Shown here piece by piece: positions 1 to 9,313 of a stretch of 32,291 bases of DNA. Both the position numbers and the translations under genes were made by a program. This DNA comes from Candidatus Campbellbacteria bacterium RIFOXYC2_FULL_35_25. GTDB lineage: Bacteria > Patescibacteriota > Minisyncoccia > Phycocordibacterales > UBA12079. How positions within the stretch are numbered: position 1 is the first letter of the stretch; each line of letters begins with the position of its first letter. Under the pieces are notes generated by a model. The model saw only the letters and a program-made list of their open reading frames with translations. It ran no database searches and had not been told where the DNA came from. The stretch spans positions 1-32,291 of the forward strand of contig MFAE01000011.1 of the NCBI GenBank assembly GCA_001774495.1. The letters run 5' to 3'.

Positions 1-1705
1 TGTGAGTTCCTACTGTGTAGGGTGGTTGGTATTCGTAAGCTCCGATGTCGGGGGTGCCGTAGATGGGGTTGCCGGCATAGTCGGTGGTTAGACCGACGGG
101 GGTGCCGGCGTCGATGGCTGGGGAGAGGTAGGTCAAGGTGAAATCGGAAGCGCTAGTTGGAGATGAAGAAGAAAAGAGTGGATCAGAATATTTAGCTGTT
201 GCTTCATGAGCTGTTTGCCATGCCGATAAAGTGCTGAATATATCATCTCCATGTAACCAAGAATTTGATGTTAACCCTGCTGCGGAATAATATAAATTAT
301 TAGCAAGTGTCGCGATATTATTTGGATCAACATCAACTATCGGCTGGGTGTCTGCCGTCACAGCTATATTGTTTTTAAAAATTACTCCCGTGCTATTTGT
401 TGAGGTGCCATCATTAGTGTTAATCAAAATAGTTCTTCCTACGGAACCTGCGGGTATATAAACTGTATTATTATAAAAAACGTCGTTAGTTGCGCCCTTT
501 GTTCTGAGTCCGCCACTATTGGAAACTACATTATTTATAATATTATTATAAAATTCTGATGATGTTGTTTCCTTGCCAATAACTCCAATTGTGACATCAG
601 TTCCTATATTATTATATACTTTTCCCCCTGTCACATGACCAATAATATACCCATGATTTGCTCCAGTAAAATTATTGTTATAAATATCTATTCCCGATAT
701 CGTATTAGCCGTTGTCGGGGTGCCATCATCTCCTGCTAAAATCAAATACCCGCCCGTAGACATATTCAGTATTCCCGTGTTGTTATGTATGTTGCAATCA
801 GTTGCCGCTATCGTGTCGTGATTATGAATTTGAATTGCAGACGGTGAAACGGAATTAGTTATATTGCAAGTATTATTATATATGTTAACTATGCTATTAC
901 CTTTCCCGTAAATACAATGCGTTCCATGAACTCCATCGCCAACCAAACTAAATGTAACATTAGAAATATCAAGATTAATTCCAGAGACAGAGGGTCTTAC
1001 ATCAATTGCATAATAAGTATTTGCTGATGTTTCTGAGGTAATTGTTCCATCTGAAATAGTTATGTTGCCAGCCACTGGTGGATCAATATCAACTACTCTA
1101 GCAAGAATTCCTGATGATTGAGAAAATATCCAGCCACCAGACATTGTTAGGTTATATAGTCTTGCCCCGCCTTGAATAAAACCCGTTGTTGGATTGAGGC
1201 ATTTTGTTCCGTTGATAGTTAATCCATTAACATTTGTTACACTATCGGAAGTATAACAGGAAGTGTCATCATTATTTCCATCCAGTGTAATTTTGCCAAT
1301 CGTCAAATTGCTACCTAGATTGTTTTGATGAATGACTCTTGCTCCAGCCACTGCTCCATTTTGAATTATGGCTAAATAATCATTTTCAGCATTAACTGTT
1401 ATATTCGGCACATTAAACATCACATAGCTGGCCTCATTATAAATTCCATCATTTAAAATAATAGTGTCGCCATTTAAAACGACAGCCTCTGCTCCTGTTA
1501 AAGTAAGTTTAGGAGTCGCTTTATTTTGAGATTGTACATAAGTATTTGAATCATTACCAATAGAATAACTATTTGAGGCAGTATTACTAACATAAATAGT
1601 TGCCCCAAAAACACTATTGGGTAAAACAAAAAACGTCACAAAAAAAACTGTCGGGATTAAAAATTTAATTAACTTATTTTTCTTCACTGAGAGACTTTTC
1701 ATCAT
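1..1705 (-). CDS. Right-handed parallel beta-helix repeat surface/secreted protein, C-terminus truncated by window edge
   Basis: Manual minus-strand translation starts MMKSLSVKKNKLIKFLIPTVFFVTFFVLPNSVFGATIYVS (signal peptide), stays open to position 1, has many YNN/NN-rich beta-helix turns, and ends ...TPDIGAYEYQPPYTVGTH. Not in the ORF track because it has no stop in the window. Confidence 0.85.
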   Translation of the reverse strand, partial: MMKSLSVKKNKLIKFLIPTVFFVTFFVLPNSVFGATIYVSNTASNSYSIGNDSNTYVQSQNKATPKLTLTGAEAVVLNGDTIILNDGIYNEASYVMFNVPNITVNAENDYLAIIQNGAVAGARVIHQNNLGSNLTIGKITLDGNNDDTSCYTSDSVTNVNGLTINGTKCLNPTTGFIQGGARLYNLTMSGGWIFSQSSGILARVVDIDPPVAGNITISDGTITSETSANTYYAIDVRPSVSGINLDISNVTFSLVGDGVHGTHCIYGKGNSIVNIYNNTCNITNSVSPSAIQIHNHDTIAATDCNIHNNTGILNMSTGGYLILAGDDGTPTTANTISGIDIYNNNFTGANHGYIIGHVTGGKVYNNIGTDVTIGVIGKETTSSEFYNNIINNVVSNSGGLRTKGATNDVFYNNTVYIPAGSVGRTILINTNDGTSTNSTGVIFKNNIAVTADTQPIVDVDPNNIATLANNLYYSAAGLTSNSWLHGDDIFSTLSAWQTAHEATAKYSDPLFSSSSPTSASDFTLTYLSPAIDAGTPVGLTTDYAGNPIYGTPDIGAYEYQPPYTVGTH

Positions 1706-1752
1706 ATATATATTACACCAAAACCTGTTTTTTAAAACTTTAAATTTTTTTA

Positions 1753-1787
1753 CTATCGACTATAAACTACCAACTATAAACTCCTCC
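1753..1787. repeat. 7-nt-period array at the dnaN 3' end
   Basis: CTATCGA CTATAAA CTACCAA CTATAAA CTCCTCC; reaches the dnaN stop codon. Confidence 0.8.
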
Positions 1788-2887
1788 TAGCTATTCATCG
1801 GCATTACAAGATAAGTAAACCTACTATCAGGGACTCCTTTAATCACGAGAGGTTTATTGCTACCATTAAAATTCAAGACGAGACTGTCTGAATCTATTGA
1901 TTGAAAACAATCTATTATATATTTTTGATTAAAACTAATTTCTATCTCATCACCATTCAAAACACCTTCTATTTTGTTTAGAGTCTCCCCCACACTGTTA
2001 TTCTTTGCCACTATTTCAAAGATTTTTTTACTTGGGTTAATTTTAAAAGTTAACTTGTTAAATTGATCAGAAAAAATATTACTTATTTTTAAAGAATTAA
2101 TTAAATCTTCTTTTAAAACAGTTACGTCTGTTTTAAATTCTTTAGGAATAAGTTGTTGGTAGTCAGGGAAAACACCATCTATAATCCTAGATGTTAGATA
2201 AATATTTTCATATTCAAAAGCAATCTGATTTTTTGTTAAATAAACCTTAATATTTCCTTCAATATTATCAAAAATCTTTAAAATCTCTGCTACATTTTTA
2301 AACGGAATCAAAATTTGTTCAAACTGTTTATCAGAAGCTGTGTCAATCTTCATTTCAGCCAATCTAAAAGAATCTGTTGCCACAAAAGTTATATCTTTTG
2401 CACTACTATAAATCAAAATACTAGATAATTCTGGTTTAATATTTGATGTGGAAGAACTATACCAAACAGACCTTAATCCTTTATTAAGTTTTTTTGCATC
2501 AATTAAGAAAAATTCTCCATTATTTAGTTTTGGAATAGTCGGAAAATCAGCATTTGCTTGTAAATTTATTACAGTAGAATTATTTTCAGTTAAAACAACC
2601 AAGTTGTCACCTTTTTCTTCTAATTTAATATTTCCCTTTTTAAAATTATTAGAAATTAAACTATTTAGAACATTCCCAGGAACAGCCACCGTTCCCTCTT
2701 CTGTTATATTCGCGGGAACTATTATTTCCACTCCTAAATCTAAATTAGTTGCTATTATCTTTAAAGTATTTCCTTTTGCTTCCAATAACAAACAACTCAA
2801 AACAGGTAAGGTTAAATTCTTTCCTGTAATTTTTTCTGCTTTCGAAACAGCACTTAATAATTTTTCTACTGTACATTCTATTTTCAT
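1787..2887 (-). CDS. dnaN: DNA polymerase III beta subunit (sliding clamp)
   Basis: MKIECTVEKLLSAVSKAEKITGKNLTLPVLSCLLLEA... and C-terminal YLVMPM; next to dnaA. Confidence 0.96.
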   Translation of the reverse strand: MKIECTVEKLLSAVSKAEKITGKNLTLPVLSCLLLEAKGNTLKIIATNLDLGVEIIVPANITEEGTVAVPGNVLNSLISNNFKKGNIKLEEKGDNLVVLTENNSTVINLQANADFPTIPKLNNGEFFLIDAKKLNKGLRSVWYSSSTSNIKPELSSILIYSSAKDITFVATDSFRLAEMKIDTASDKQFEQILIPFKNVAEILKIFDNIEGNIKVYLTKNQIAFEYENIYLTSRIIDGVFPDYQQLIPKEFKTDVTVLKEDLINSLKISNIFSDQFNKLTFKINPSKKIFEIVAKNNSVGETLNKIEGVLNGDEIEISFNQKYIIDCFQSIDSDSLVLNFNGSNKPLVIKGVPDSRFTYLVMPMNS

Positions 2888-2898
2888 ATTATTTTTAA

Positions 2899-2933
2899 AG
2901 CTTACAGCTGGCAGCCCACAGCAGACAGCACTT
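2899..2933. repeat. 7-nt-period array (AGCTTAC family) upstream of dnaN
   Basis: AGCTTAC AGCTGGC AGCCCAC AGCAGAC AGCACTT. Confidence 0.8.
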
Positions 2934-2958
2934 CTTGTTTAAATAAATTTTAACTTTA

Positions 2959-4320
2959 TTAAAATATGGACCTTATTTGTTCAATCTCTTGTTCAAGAGA
3001 ATTATTTTTTTCTAATTCTTGTTTTATTTTTTTACAAGAGTGAATAACAGTCGTGTGGTCCCTTCCTCCTAATTTTTCACCAATTGATGGATAAGATATA
3101 TTAAAATCTTTTCTTAATATATACATAATTATCTGTCTTGGCTTAACAACCTCTTTCCTTCTAGACTTTTCATAAATACTGGACTCATCGATATTATAAA
3201 AGTCGGCAATAATTTTAACCACGTCTTTAACGGAAACCAATTTTTTTGGTTTTGAATTATTTTTTAGTAAGTTTTTTACTTCCCCCAAACTTAATTCCCT
3301 ATTTTTTAATTGGGTCTGACAAATAATGGAATTTAAAATACCTTCCAGATCTCGGATATTTGCATCTTGAGTCAATGAAGCTATAAAATTTACAATATCC
3401 TCATTTAAGTAGAAATTGTTTAATCTTGCCTTTGATTTCAGTATTTCGGCTCTTGATTCGTTGTCAGGAGCCTGAACATCCACAATCATACCCTGTCCAA
3501 ATCGTGATTTTAACCTATCGGCTAAACCTGGGATGTAACTAGGGTGTCTGTCGGATGAAAAGATGATTTGTTTGTTGCTGTCATAAAGAGTATTAAACAA
3601 GTGAAACAATTCTTCTTGGGTTCTCTCTTTGTTTGATAAAAACTGAATGTCATCCATAATCAAGACATCATATTTTCTATATTTTTCTTTAAAATAATTA
3701 ACTTTATTTTGTTGAATAGAATTTACACAGTCTATAGAAAATTTTTCAGAAGTAATGTAGAAAACCTTTTTAGCTTCATTCTCTTTCATATGGTTACCAA
3801 CAGCCTGAATTAGGTGAGTTTTTCCTAATCCAGTATTTCCATAAACGAAAAGTGGATTGTAGACGATTCCCTGCTTCTTAATAATTGCTTGGGAGGCAGC
3901 GTGAGCCAACTCATTAAATGATCCAATAATAAATGAATCAAAAATATATTTAGGATTTAGATTGTCTTCTTTATTTATATAAAAATCACTTAAAGGAAGT
4001 TCGCTGTTTATAATGCTTGATTGTTGATATTTTAAGCTTCCTTTCTTTTTAGTAGTGCTGTTAACAACAACATACTCAATATTTCTTATATTATTTTTTA
4101 AATTTCTTAAAGATTTTAAAATAAACTTGTGATATTTTTCAAGTAACCAGCTTTTAACAAACTCGTTCGGAACACTAAGAAAAACTACCCCATTTTCATA
4201 TTTAAGAATATTTGTATCCTTAAACCATGTACTAAAATTAGCCTTAGAAACACTCAACTCCATATCTAATAGAACTTTATCCCAAATTTTCTTATTATCA
4301 TCTAAAATTGTTGTATCCAT
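2959..4320 (-). CDS. dnaA: Chromosomal replication initiator DnaA
   Basis: Walker A GNTGLGKTHL, Walker B DVLIMDDIQF, C-terminal GGRDHTTVIHSCKKI DnaA-box-binding motif. Confidence 0.98.
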   Translation of the reverse strand: MDTTILDDNKKIWDKVLLDMELSVSKANFSTWFKDTNILKYENGVVFLSVPNEFVKSWLLEKYHKFILKSLRNLKNNIRNIEYVVVNSTTKKKGSLKYQQSSIINSELPLSDFYINKEDNLNPKYIFDSFIIGSFNELAHAASQAIIKKQGIVYNPLFVYGNTGLGKTHLIQAVGNHMKENEAKKVFYITSEKFSIDCVNSIQQNKVNYFKEKYRKYDVLIMDDIQFLSNKERTQEELFHLFNTLYDSNKQIIFSSDRHPSYIPGLADRLKSRFGQGMIVDVQAPDNESRAEILKSKARLNNFYLNEDIVNFIASLTQDANIRDLEGILNSIICQTQLKNRELSLGEVKNLLKNNSKPKKLVSVKDVVKIIADFYNIDESSIYEKSRRKEVVKPRQIIMYILRKDFNISYPSIGEKLGGRDHTTVIHSCKKIKQELEKNNSLEQEIEQIRSIF

Positions 4321-4587
4321 TTTATAAAAATAAGTTAATTATTAACTAATTACGGAAATACTTCAGAAGGAATATCTACATAAACATTTCCACTAATTAT
4401 ATACTTGTTGAAAGAATATGAAACTTGTTTCAGGTGTATTAATATGTTATTAACATGTGGATAACTTATTATCGACCATATTTTATATTTTGTAAATGAT
4501 ATTAAAATGCCCAACGAATTAAAGGTCTTTTTAATTTTTATAATAATACTTGCTACTTTTTACTTTATACTTTATACTCTTCCTATT
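4321..4587. promoter_or_regulatory. Putative oriC / divergent dnaA-rpmH regulatory region
   Basis: AT-rich gap between dnaA and rpmH. Perfect DnaA box TGTGGATAA (4456-4464) facing a one-mismatch box TTATCGACC (4469-4477). Confidence 0.55.
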
Positions 4588-4722
4588 ATGTCACAAACAT
4601 ACCAACCTAAAAAAGTAAAAAGAGCAAGGACCCACGGTTTTCTTGAAAGACAATCAACAAAGTCCGGTCAAAATATTATAAATAAAAGGAGAAGAAAGGG
4701 GCGAAAGAAACTTTCCGTTTAA
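4588..4722 (+). CDS. rpmH: 50S ribosomal protein L34
   Basis: [44 protein letters not shown] is L34-like. The ORF-track start at 4507 adds an implausible hydrophobic leader; internal ATG at 4588. Confidence 0.92.
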   Translation: MSQTYQPKKVKRARTHGFLERQSTKSGQNIINKRRRKGRKKLSV

Positions 4723-4748
4723 TTTTAACTTTTCAAAAACAATGACTA

Positions 4749-4781
4749 CAAAAAATTGCTTCGGCAATTTTTTGTTTTTTA
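4749..4781 (+). terminator. Rho-independent terminator after rpmH
   Basis: CAAAAAATTGC-TTCG-GCAATTTTTTG followed by TTTTTT; UUCG tetraloop. Confidence 0.8.
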
Positions 4782-4912
4782 TATTACCCAGGGCCAAATT
4801 TCCTTCAAAAAATCTTTTAAACTCGTCTATTATTCGGTCTTGTAAGCTTTAGTCATTACCTCACATCTTTTATTTAAACAAAAGGCAAATAACTATTTAC
4901 TCCTCAAGATTT

Positions 4913-4941
4913 TTGCAACAAATGGTGTGGGGGTTTATACT
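4913..4941 (+). promoter_or_regulatory. Putative sigma70-type promoter of rnpA (leaderless)
   Basis: TTGCAA (4913-4918), 17-nt spacer, TATACT (4936-4941); predicted TSS at the ATG (4949). Confidence 0.6.
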
Positions 4942-4948
4942 TATAATT

Positions 4949-5284
4949 ATGTTAAGTAAAAAAAGTAAAATAAGCAAAAAACTTTTTGATCAAGTCTTTA
5001 AGGAGGGCAAAGTTTATCACTCTGACTCTTTGTATGCAAAAATATTAAAAATAGGATTAGCTGAAGAAAATAAATTTTCTATTGTCGTACCTAAAAAGAT
5101 ATCCAAAAAGGCAGTTACCAGAAATCTTTTAAAGAGGAGGGGTTTTTTTATTTTAGAAAAACATCTAGAGAAAATAATCTCACCCTATGCCATAATATTT
5201 TTTTTAAAAAAGGAAATTGAATTTGAAGAATACGAAAAAGAAATTTTAAATTTACTTCAAAAATCAAAACTTCTCAATTCATAA
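4949..5284 (+). CDS. rnpA: Ribonuclease P protein component
   Basis: MLSKKSKISKKLFDQVFKEGKVYHSDS...SIVVPKKISKKAVTRNLLKRRGF; between rpmH and yidC. ORF-track start 4913 (TTG) overlaps the promoter. Confidence 0.92.
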   Translation: MLSKKSKISKKLFDQVFKEGKVYHSDSLYAKILKIGLAEENKFSIVVPKKISKKAVTRNLLKRRGFFILEKHLEKIISPYAIIFFLKKEIEFEEYEKEILNLLQKSKLLNS

Positions 5285-5322
5285 TTCTTGATTCTTGGCT
5301 CTATTTCATATAGAATAAGCCT

Positions 5323-6096
5323 ATGTTTTCATATATTTTTAACACATTTTTCTACAATCCTATCTATAATGGACTTATTTTCCTTGTATCTTATTTTTCG
5401 TGGATAGACCTAGGAATCGCAGTAGTTTTAATCACTATTATCGTAAAATTAATTCTTTTTCCACTAACAAAAAAATCTATCCAGGCTCAAATAAAAATGA
5501 AAGAAATTGAGCCTCGAATGGTTGAATTAAAGGAAAAATATAAATCAGACAAAGAAAAGCAGGCAAAAGAAATAATGGCCCTTTACAAAAATAACGGCAT
5601 AAATCCTTTCGCGAGTTTTCTTCTTGTTTTTGCACAACTTCCTATTCTTTTTGCCCTTTATTTTGTTTTTTTAAGTGGGGGTTTGCCAGAAGTAAACACG
5701 GACATTCTTTATTCCTTTATGAAAGTGCCGGAAGCAATAAATGTTCATTTCTTATTTATAGTTGATATAACTCAAAAAAGTCTCTTATTAGCCCTTCTCG
5801 CTGGAGCATCTCAATTTTTTCAAATAAGATTAATAATGCCAAAAACAGAGCCTAGTACAAATAAAGAAAAAACTCTTAAAGATGATTTGGTAAAGAATAT
5901 GCAGATGCAAATGAAGTATGTAATGCCTATTATTATATTCTTTATTGCTTATGGATTATCAGCAGCGATTGCATTATATTGGACAACCAGTAATTTATTT
6001 ATGATTGGGCAAGAATTATATATAAGAAAAAATATAAAAAACAAAACAAAAATAACCAAGAGCACTAAAGAAGTTAATTTAAAATATCATGGATAA
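5323..6096 (+). CDS. yidC: Membrane protein insertase YidC/Oxa1
   Basis: LITIIVKLILFPLTKKSIQAQIKMKEIEPRM...ELKEKYKSDKEKQAKE; YidC core and context. Confidence 0.95.
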   Translation: MFSYIFNTFFYNPIYNGLIFLVSYFSWIDLGIAVVLITIIVKLILFPLTKKSIQAQIKMKEIEPRMVELKEKYKSDKEKQAKEIMALYKNNGINPFASFLLVFAQLPILFALYFVFLSGGLPEVNTDILYSFMKVPEAINVHFLFIVDITQKSLLLALLAGASQFFQIRLIMPKTEPSTNKEKTLKDDLVKNMQMQMKYVMPIIIFFIAYGLSAAIALYWTTSNLFMIGQELYIRKNIKNKTKITKSTKEVNLKYHG

Positions 6097-6553
6097 TGAA
6101 ATTAATTTAATTAAGAATATAATCGAACAATTTCTGAAAAAATTAACAGTAGAGTTTGATGAAATTTATATAGATAAAGAAGATAAAAATAGTGTTAGAT
6201 TTGCTATAAAATCTAATGATTCTGGAATTTTAATTGGAAATGACGGGAACAACATCAAGGCTTTAAACCATATGATTAAACAAATTGCATGGAAAAACAA
6301 CAGCCTTGGAGAAAATATAAACTTTTTTGTAGACGTAAATGACTATCAATATAAGAATATAAAAAGAATAAGAGACAAGGCTCTTGAAATGGCAGAAAAA
6401 GCGATTATTTTTAAAAGAGATATTGAGCTTGAGCCAATGTCTTCTTTTGAAAGAATGCTTGTTCATTCGGCTCTCGCAGACAAACCAAACATAGAAACAG
6501 AGTCATCCGGAGACGGAATTTTTAGAAAAGTAAGTATAAAATTTAAAAATTAA
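6089..6553 (+). CDS. jag: Jag/KhpB-like KH-R3H RNA-binding protein
   Basis: KH GILIGNDGNNIKALNHMIKQ and R3H-like MSSFERMLVHSALADKPNIETESSGDG...RKVSIK; overlaps the yidC end. Confidence 0.88.
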   Translation: MDNEINLIKNIIEQFLKKLTVEFDEIYIDKEDKNSVRFAIKSNDSGILIGNDGNNIKALNHMIKQIAWKNNSLGENINFFVDVNDYQYKNIKRIRDKALEMAEKAIIFKRDIELEPMSSFERMLVHSALADKPNIETESSGDGIFRKVSIKFKN

Positions 6554-7848
6554 TTATCTTCTGAAGGGGCAATTACATCCGTTGTTTCAGAAACGCTTGT
6601 TTCTTCAGGAACAACAACATCTTCTATCATACTAAGTGTCAGACTCCATAAAGAAGAGTCTTTTTTATTGATAAAAACCAAATAATCATCGCTCAAACTT
6701 AAAGCGGGTTTTATTACATCAAGTTCTATGTCAAAATAATCAGAAGTAAGGGATTCTGAAAAAATATTTTCCATATCTATTTTCCATATGTTATCTGAGA
6801 AAGAGACCTGCCCTTTATACCAAGCATCGGGGTAATGAGTATCTTCTGGGTGGATAGGAACTCCACAATAAACACTCACTCCTCCAACGCTCCAAACACA
6901 TTTTTCGGCAAGTGTTCTTAAAAGATTACTTGATTTATTTTCTTTAACGTCATACACTTGCATCTTTAAATTTTCAGAAAACAAAACCTTTGTCATGTCG
7001 TTATTAGCTAGGGTAGTCAAACCTCTAACTCCTCCCAAGATTTTTTTCATGTTTTCATTATTTGTATCAAAAAAGTAAAGACTCCCCAAAACATCAGCTG
7101 ATGGTTTTGTTGTAAAAGTAAGGAAACCTTTTTGTGGTCTTTGTACCAGCCACTCACCTAGAGAGGAAATAAAGATTTGTTCTTTGTTTTCTCCGTCTGG
7201 GTCAGAAGCAATTCCCTTAGCCCCTCCCCCATCAACGAGTAGATAAAATATTTTTGTTCCAGCTTTTACTAATTCTTTGATATCATCTTGCAAAAAGACT
7301 CCTTCTATTTTACCGTCCGTTTTTTCATCTAAATTTTGGTCCTCTGCAATTATTTCTGCGTAAAAACTTTTTATAACTTCCTCCTCATCTAAATACCTAA
7401 TAATTAAAGATTTTTCATCTAACCAAACAGCATCTTGAATTCTTGGTAATGTGGTACCAGAAATTCTTTTCTTGTTTGTTAATCCTAGTTTGGTTTCATA
7501 AATATGCCCTGTTGCTTTTTCTATATATTTTACGACAGCATCGCCGTCTTTGTCTTGGGCGAGAACAAATCCAGCAGTAGGCTCTGCTGTAATTTGTCGT
7601 AATTTATTAATGTTTATTAAATTACCATTATCATCATACTCACCTCCATAAGGAATATTATCACCATTACCGGTATTGTCAGGATTATTATCAGCAGGAG
7701 TCTCTCCAAAAATATAAGGATTCCCTTGCTCGTCGTAAACAATATCCCCTACTTTTGGTTTAGTAAAATAAAAATAAGCCCCTATTAAGATTAGCGTTAT
7801 AAGGATAGACCCGATTATGATATTTTTTATTAATTTTTTGTTATCCAT
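6550..7848 (-). CDS. Membrane-anchored hypothetical protein, last gene of the T4SS-like operon
   Basis: N-terminal TM (NIIIGSILITLILIGAYFYF), long extracytoplasmic domain with repetitive beta-rich segments (possible propeller); co-directional with the T4SS genes. Confidence 0.7.
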   Translation of the reverse strand: MDNKKLIKNIIIGSILITLILIGAYFYFTKPKVGDIVYDEQGNPYIFGETPADNNPDNTGNGDNIPYGGEYDDNGNLININKLRQITAEPTAGFVLAQDKDGDAVVKYIEKATGHIYETKLGLTNKKRISGTTLPRIQDAVWLDEKSLIIRYLDEEEVIKSFYAEIIAEDQNLDEKTDGKIEGVFLQDDIKELVKAGTKIFYLLVDGGGAKGIASDPDGENKEQIFISSLGEWLVQRPQKGFLTFTTKPSADVLGSLYFFDTNNENMKKILGGVRGLTTLANNDMTKVLFSENLKMQVYDVKENKSSNLLRTLAEKCVWSVGGVSVYCGVPIHPEDTHYPDAWYKGQVSFSDNIWKIDMENIFSESLTSDYFDIELDVIKPALSLSDDYLVFINKKDSSLWSLTLSMIEDVVVPEETSVSETTDVIAPSEDN

Positions 7849-7869
7849 ATTTTTTAATTATAAGTATTT

Positions 7870-8253
7870 CTAAAAAGTGTCTGTGTGAGGAATAGCAAAA
7901 CTTGATCCAACTAAATCAGGGTTTATCGTCTGTAAAAGTAAATAAGAAGATAAAATAAGAAGCAAACCAATCAAAGCATTCTTGATAGTATCTTTTGCTC
8001 CAGCCTTACCAGTAAAAGATTCTTCTGTAATATATTTAAAACCACCAATAGATATCATCAGAACGGCCAAAACCATAGCCGAACCGATAGACACATTATA
8101 GATAACACTCAAATAGTCTCCTAAATCATTCACATTAGCATTCAAGCCAGGAATACTCGGTTCTAACAGAGTGTATGTAAAAGCGCTCGCTACACCAAAC
8201 TTCAAAAAAAAGGCTGGAATAATTATTAGTATATTTTTTAAAATCTTATTCAT
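7870..8253 (-). CDS. VirB2/TrbC-like pilin
   Basis: Signal-like N-terminus and two hydrophobic helices (SIGSAMVLAVLMISIGGFKYI; IKNALIGLLLILSSYLLL); position beside VirB4. Confidence 0.65.
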   Translation of the reverse strand: MNKILKNILIIIPAFFLKFGVASAFTYTLLEPSIPGLNANVNDLGDYLSVIYNVSIGSAMVLAVLMISIGGFKYITEESFTGKAGAKDTIKNALIGLLLILSSYLLLQTINPDLVGSSFAIPHTDTF

Positions 8254-8260
8254 ATTTTAG

Positions 8261-9283
8261 TTAAATATTATTAAATAAATTAGAGCCCTTTAATTCACCA
8301 AGGTTTATTTTTAATTGGTTATTTGCAAACTGCATTATCCTATTAAAATTTGTTATCCCTAAATTTAAATTAATTGAGCCACTTCCTTTTTCAGGCCTTC
8401 TTAGTGTCATTATATTATCCCCCTGGGCCTCCTCAATCTCTTTGTTATCGATAAGCCATTTATAAACCAAGTTTCCATTAAAGATATCGTCTTTTGAAAA
8501 GAAGAAGGGTTGAGCAACGATAGAGGCTTCTTCTTCGGTTAGAATAAAGGGTGTTTCTAATGCTTTTTCATAAACCACACCTAGTAAAGGATTTTTTTCA
8601 TAAAAAACTATTTCGGGACGAGAATAAACAACATTAAGATTTCCCCCAGCTAACATTTTTCCGTCTTTTGTCTCAACCTCAACACTTATTGTTTGATTAC
8701 TTGGGATTTTATTATCCTTTAGTATTAAAACATTCCTTCCAATACCGGAACTATCTCCTATTGCTCTCATATCTTTCTTCCACCGATAAATAAGATCTTT
8801 GGAATTTAAAAAGTAACCATTAGAATCAATAAAATTAGGAACAGCAATAATTTTTATATCACTTTGATACGAACTTAATGCCTTTCCTTTGTATAAAGGA
8901 GGGACGGAAGAATTAGCCTCCCAAAATAAATCAACCTCGGCAGGGGTAATCTCAATAATTTTTGTTAAAGTTCCTTTATTAGAAGTCTTTACTTGAATAT
9001 TTATTTTAACAGATGAACCCAATCCCCCCGCTTTAAAAGTAAAGCTATTAAGACCAAACCCTTTTTCTACCAAAGTACCATTTTTAAACCAAGAAGTTTC
9101 TGCTAAATTTAAATCTGTAACATAACTTTCAATACTCACCGAAAATTCCTGGTTTGGTTTAGGAAATTTTGGGTCAATTTTAACATAGAGGCTACTATCG
9201 GAACCTAAAAATTGCGCACTAGCCCAAAAAGGAAGAAAGAGGGCTCCAAGAAAAATTATTTTTTTTATTTTATTACTTAACAT
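8261..9283 (-). CDS. Secreted hypothetical protein with Ig/PKD-like beta segments, T4SS operon
   Basis: Signal peptide KKIIFLGALFLPFWASAQ; beta-rich body; operon context. Confidence 0.65.
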   Translation of the reverse strand: MLSNKIKKIIFLGALFLPFWASAQFLGSDSSLYVKIDPKFPKPNQEFSVSIESYVTDLNLAETSWFKNGTLVEKGFGLNSFTFKAGGLGSSVKINIQVKTSNKGTLTKIIEITPAEVDLFWEANSSVPPLYKGKALSSYQSDIKIIAVPNFIDSNGYFLNSKDLIYRWKKDMRAIGDSSGIGRNVLILKDNKIPSNQTISVEVETKDGKMLAGGNLNVVYSRPEIVFYEKNPLLGVVYEKALETPFILTEEEASIVAQPFFFSKDDIFNGNLVYKWLIDNKEIEEAQGDNIMTLRRPEKGSGSINLNLGITNFNRIMQFANNQLKINLGELKGSNLFNNI

Positions 9284-9313
9284 GATTTTAATAATATTAT
9301 AACATTTTAAATA

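Noticed and set aside
2448-2942. 164-aa plus-strand ORF in the track
   Set aside because: Antisense to dnaN and its upstream array; no recognisable protein features.
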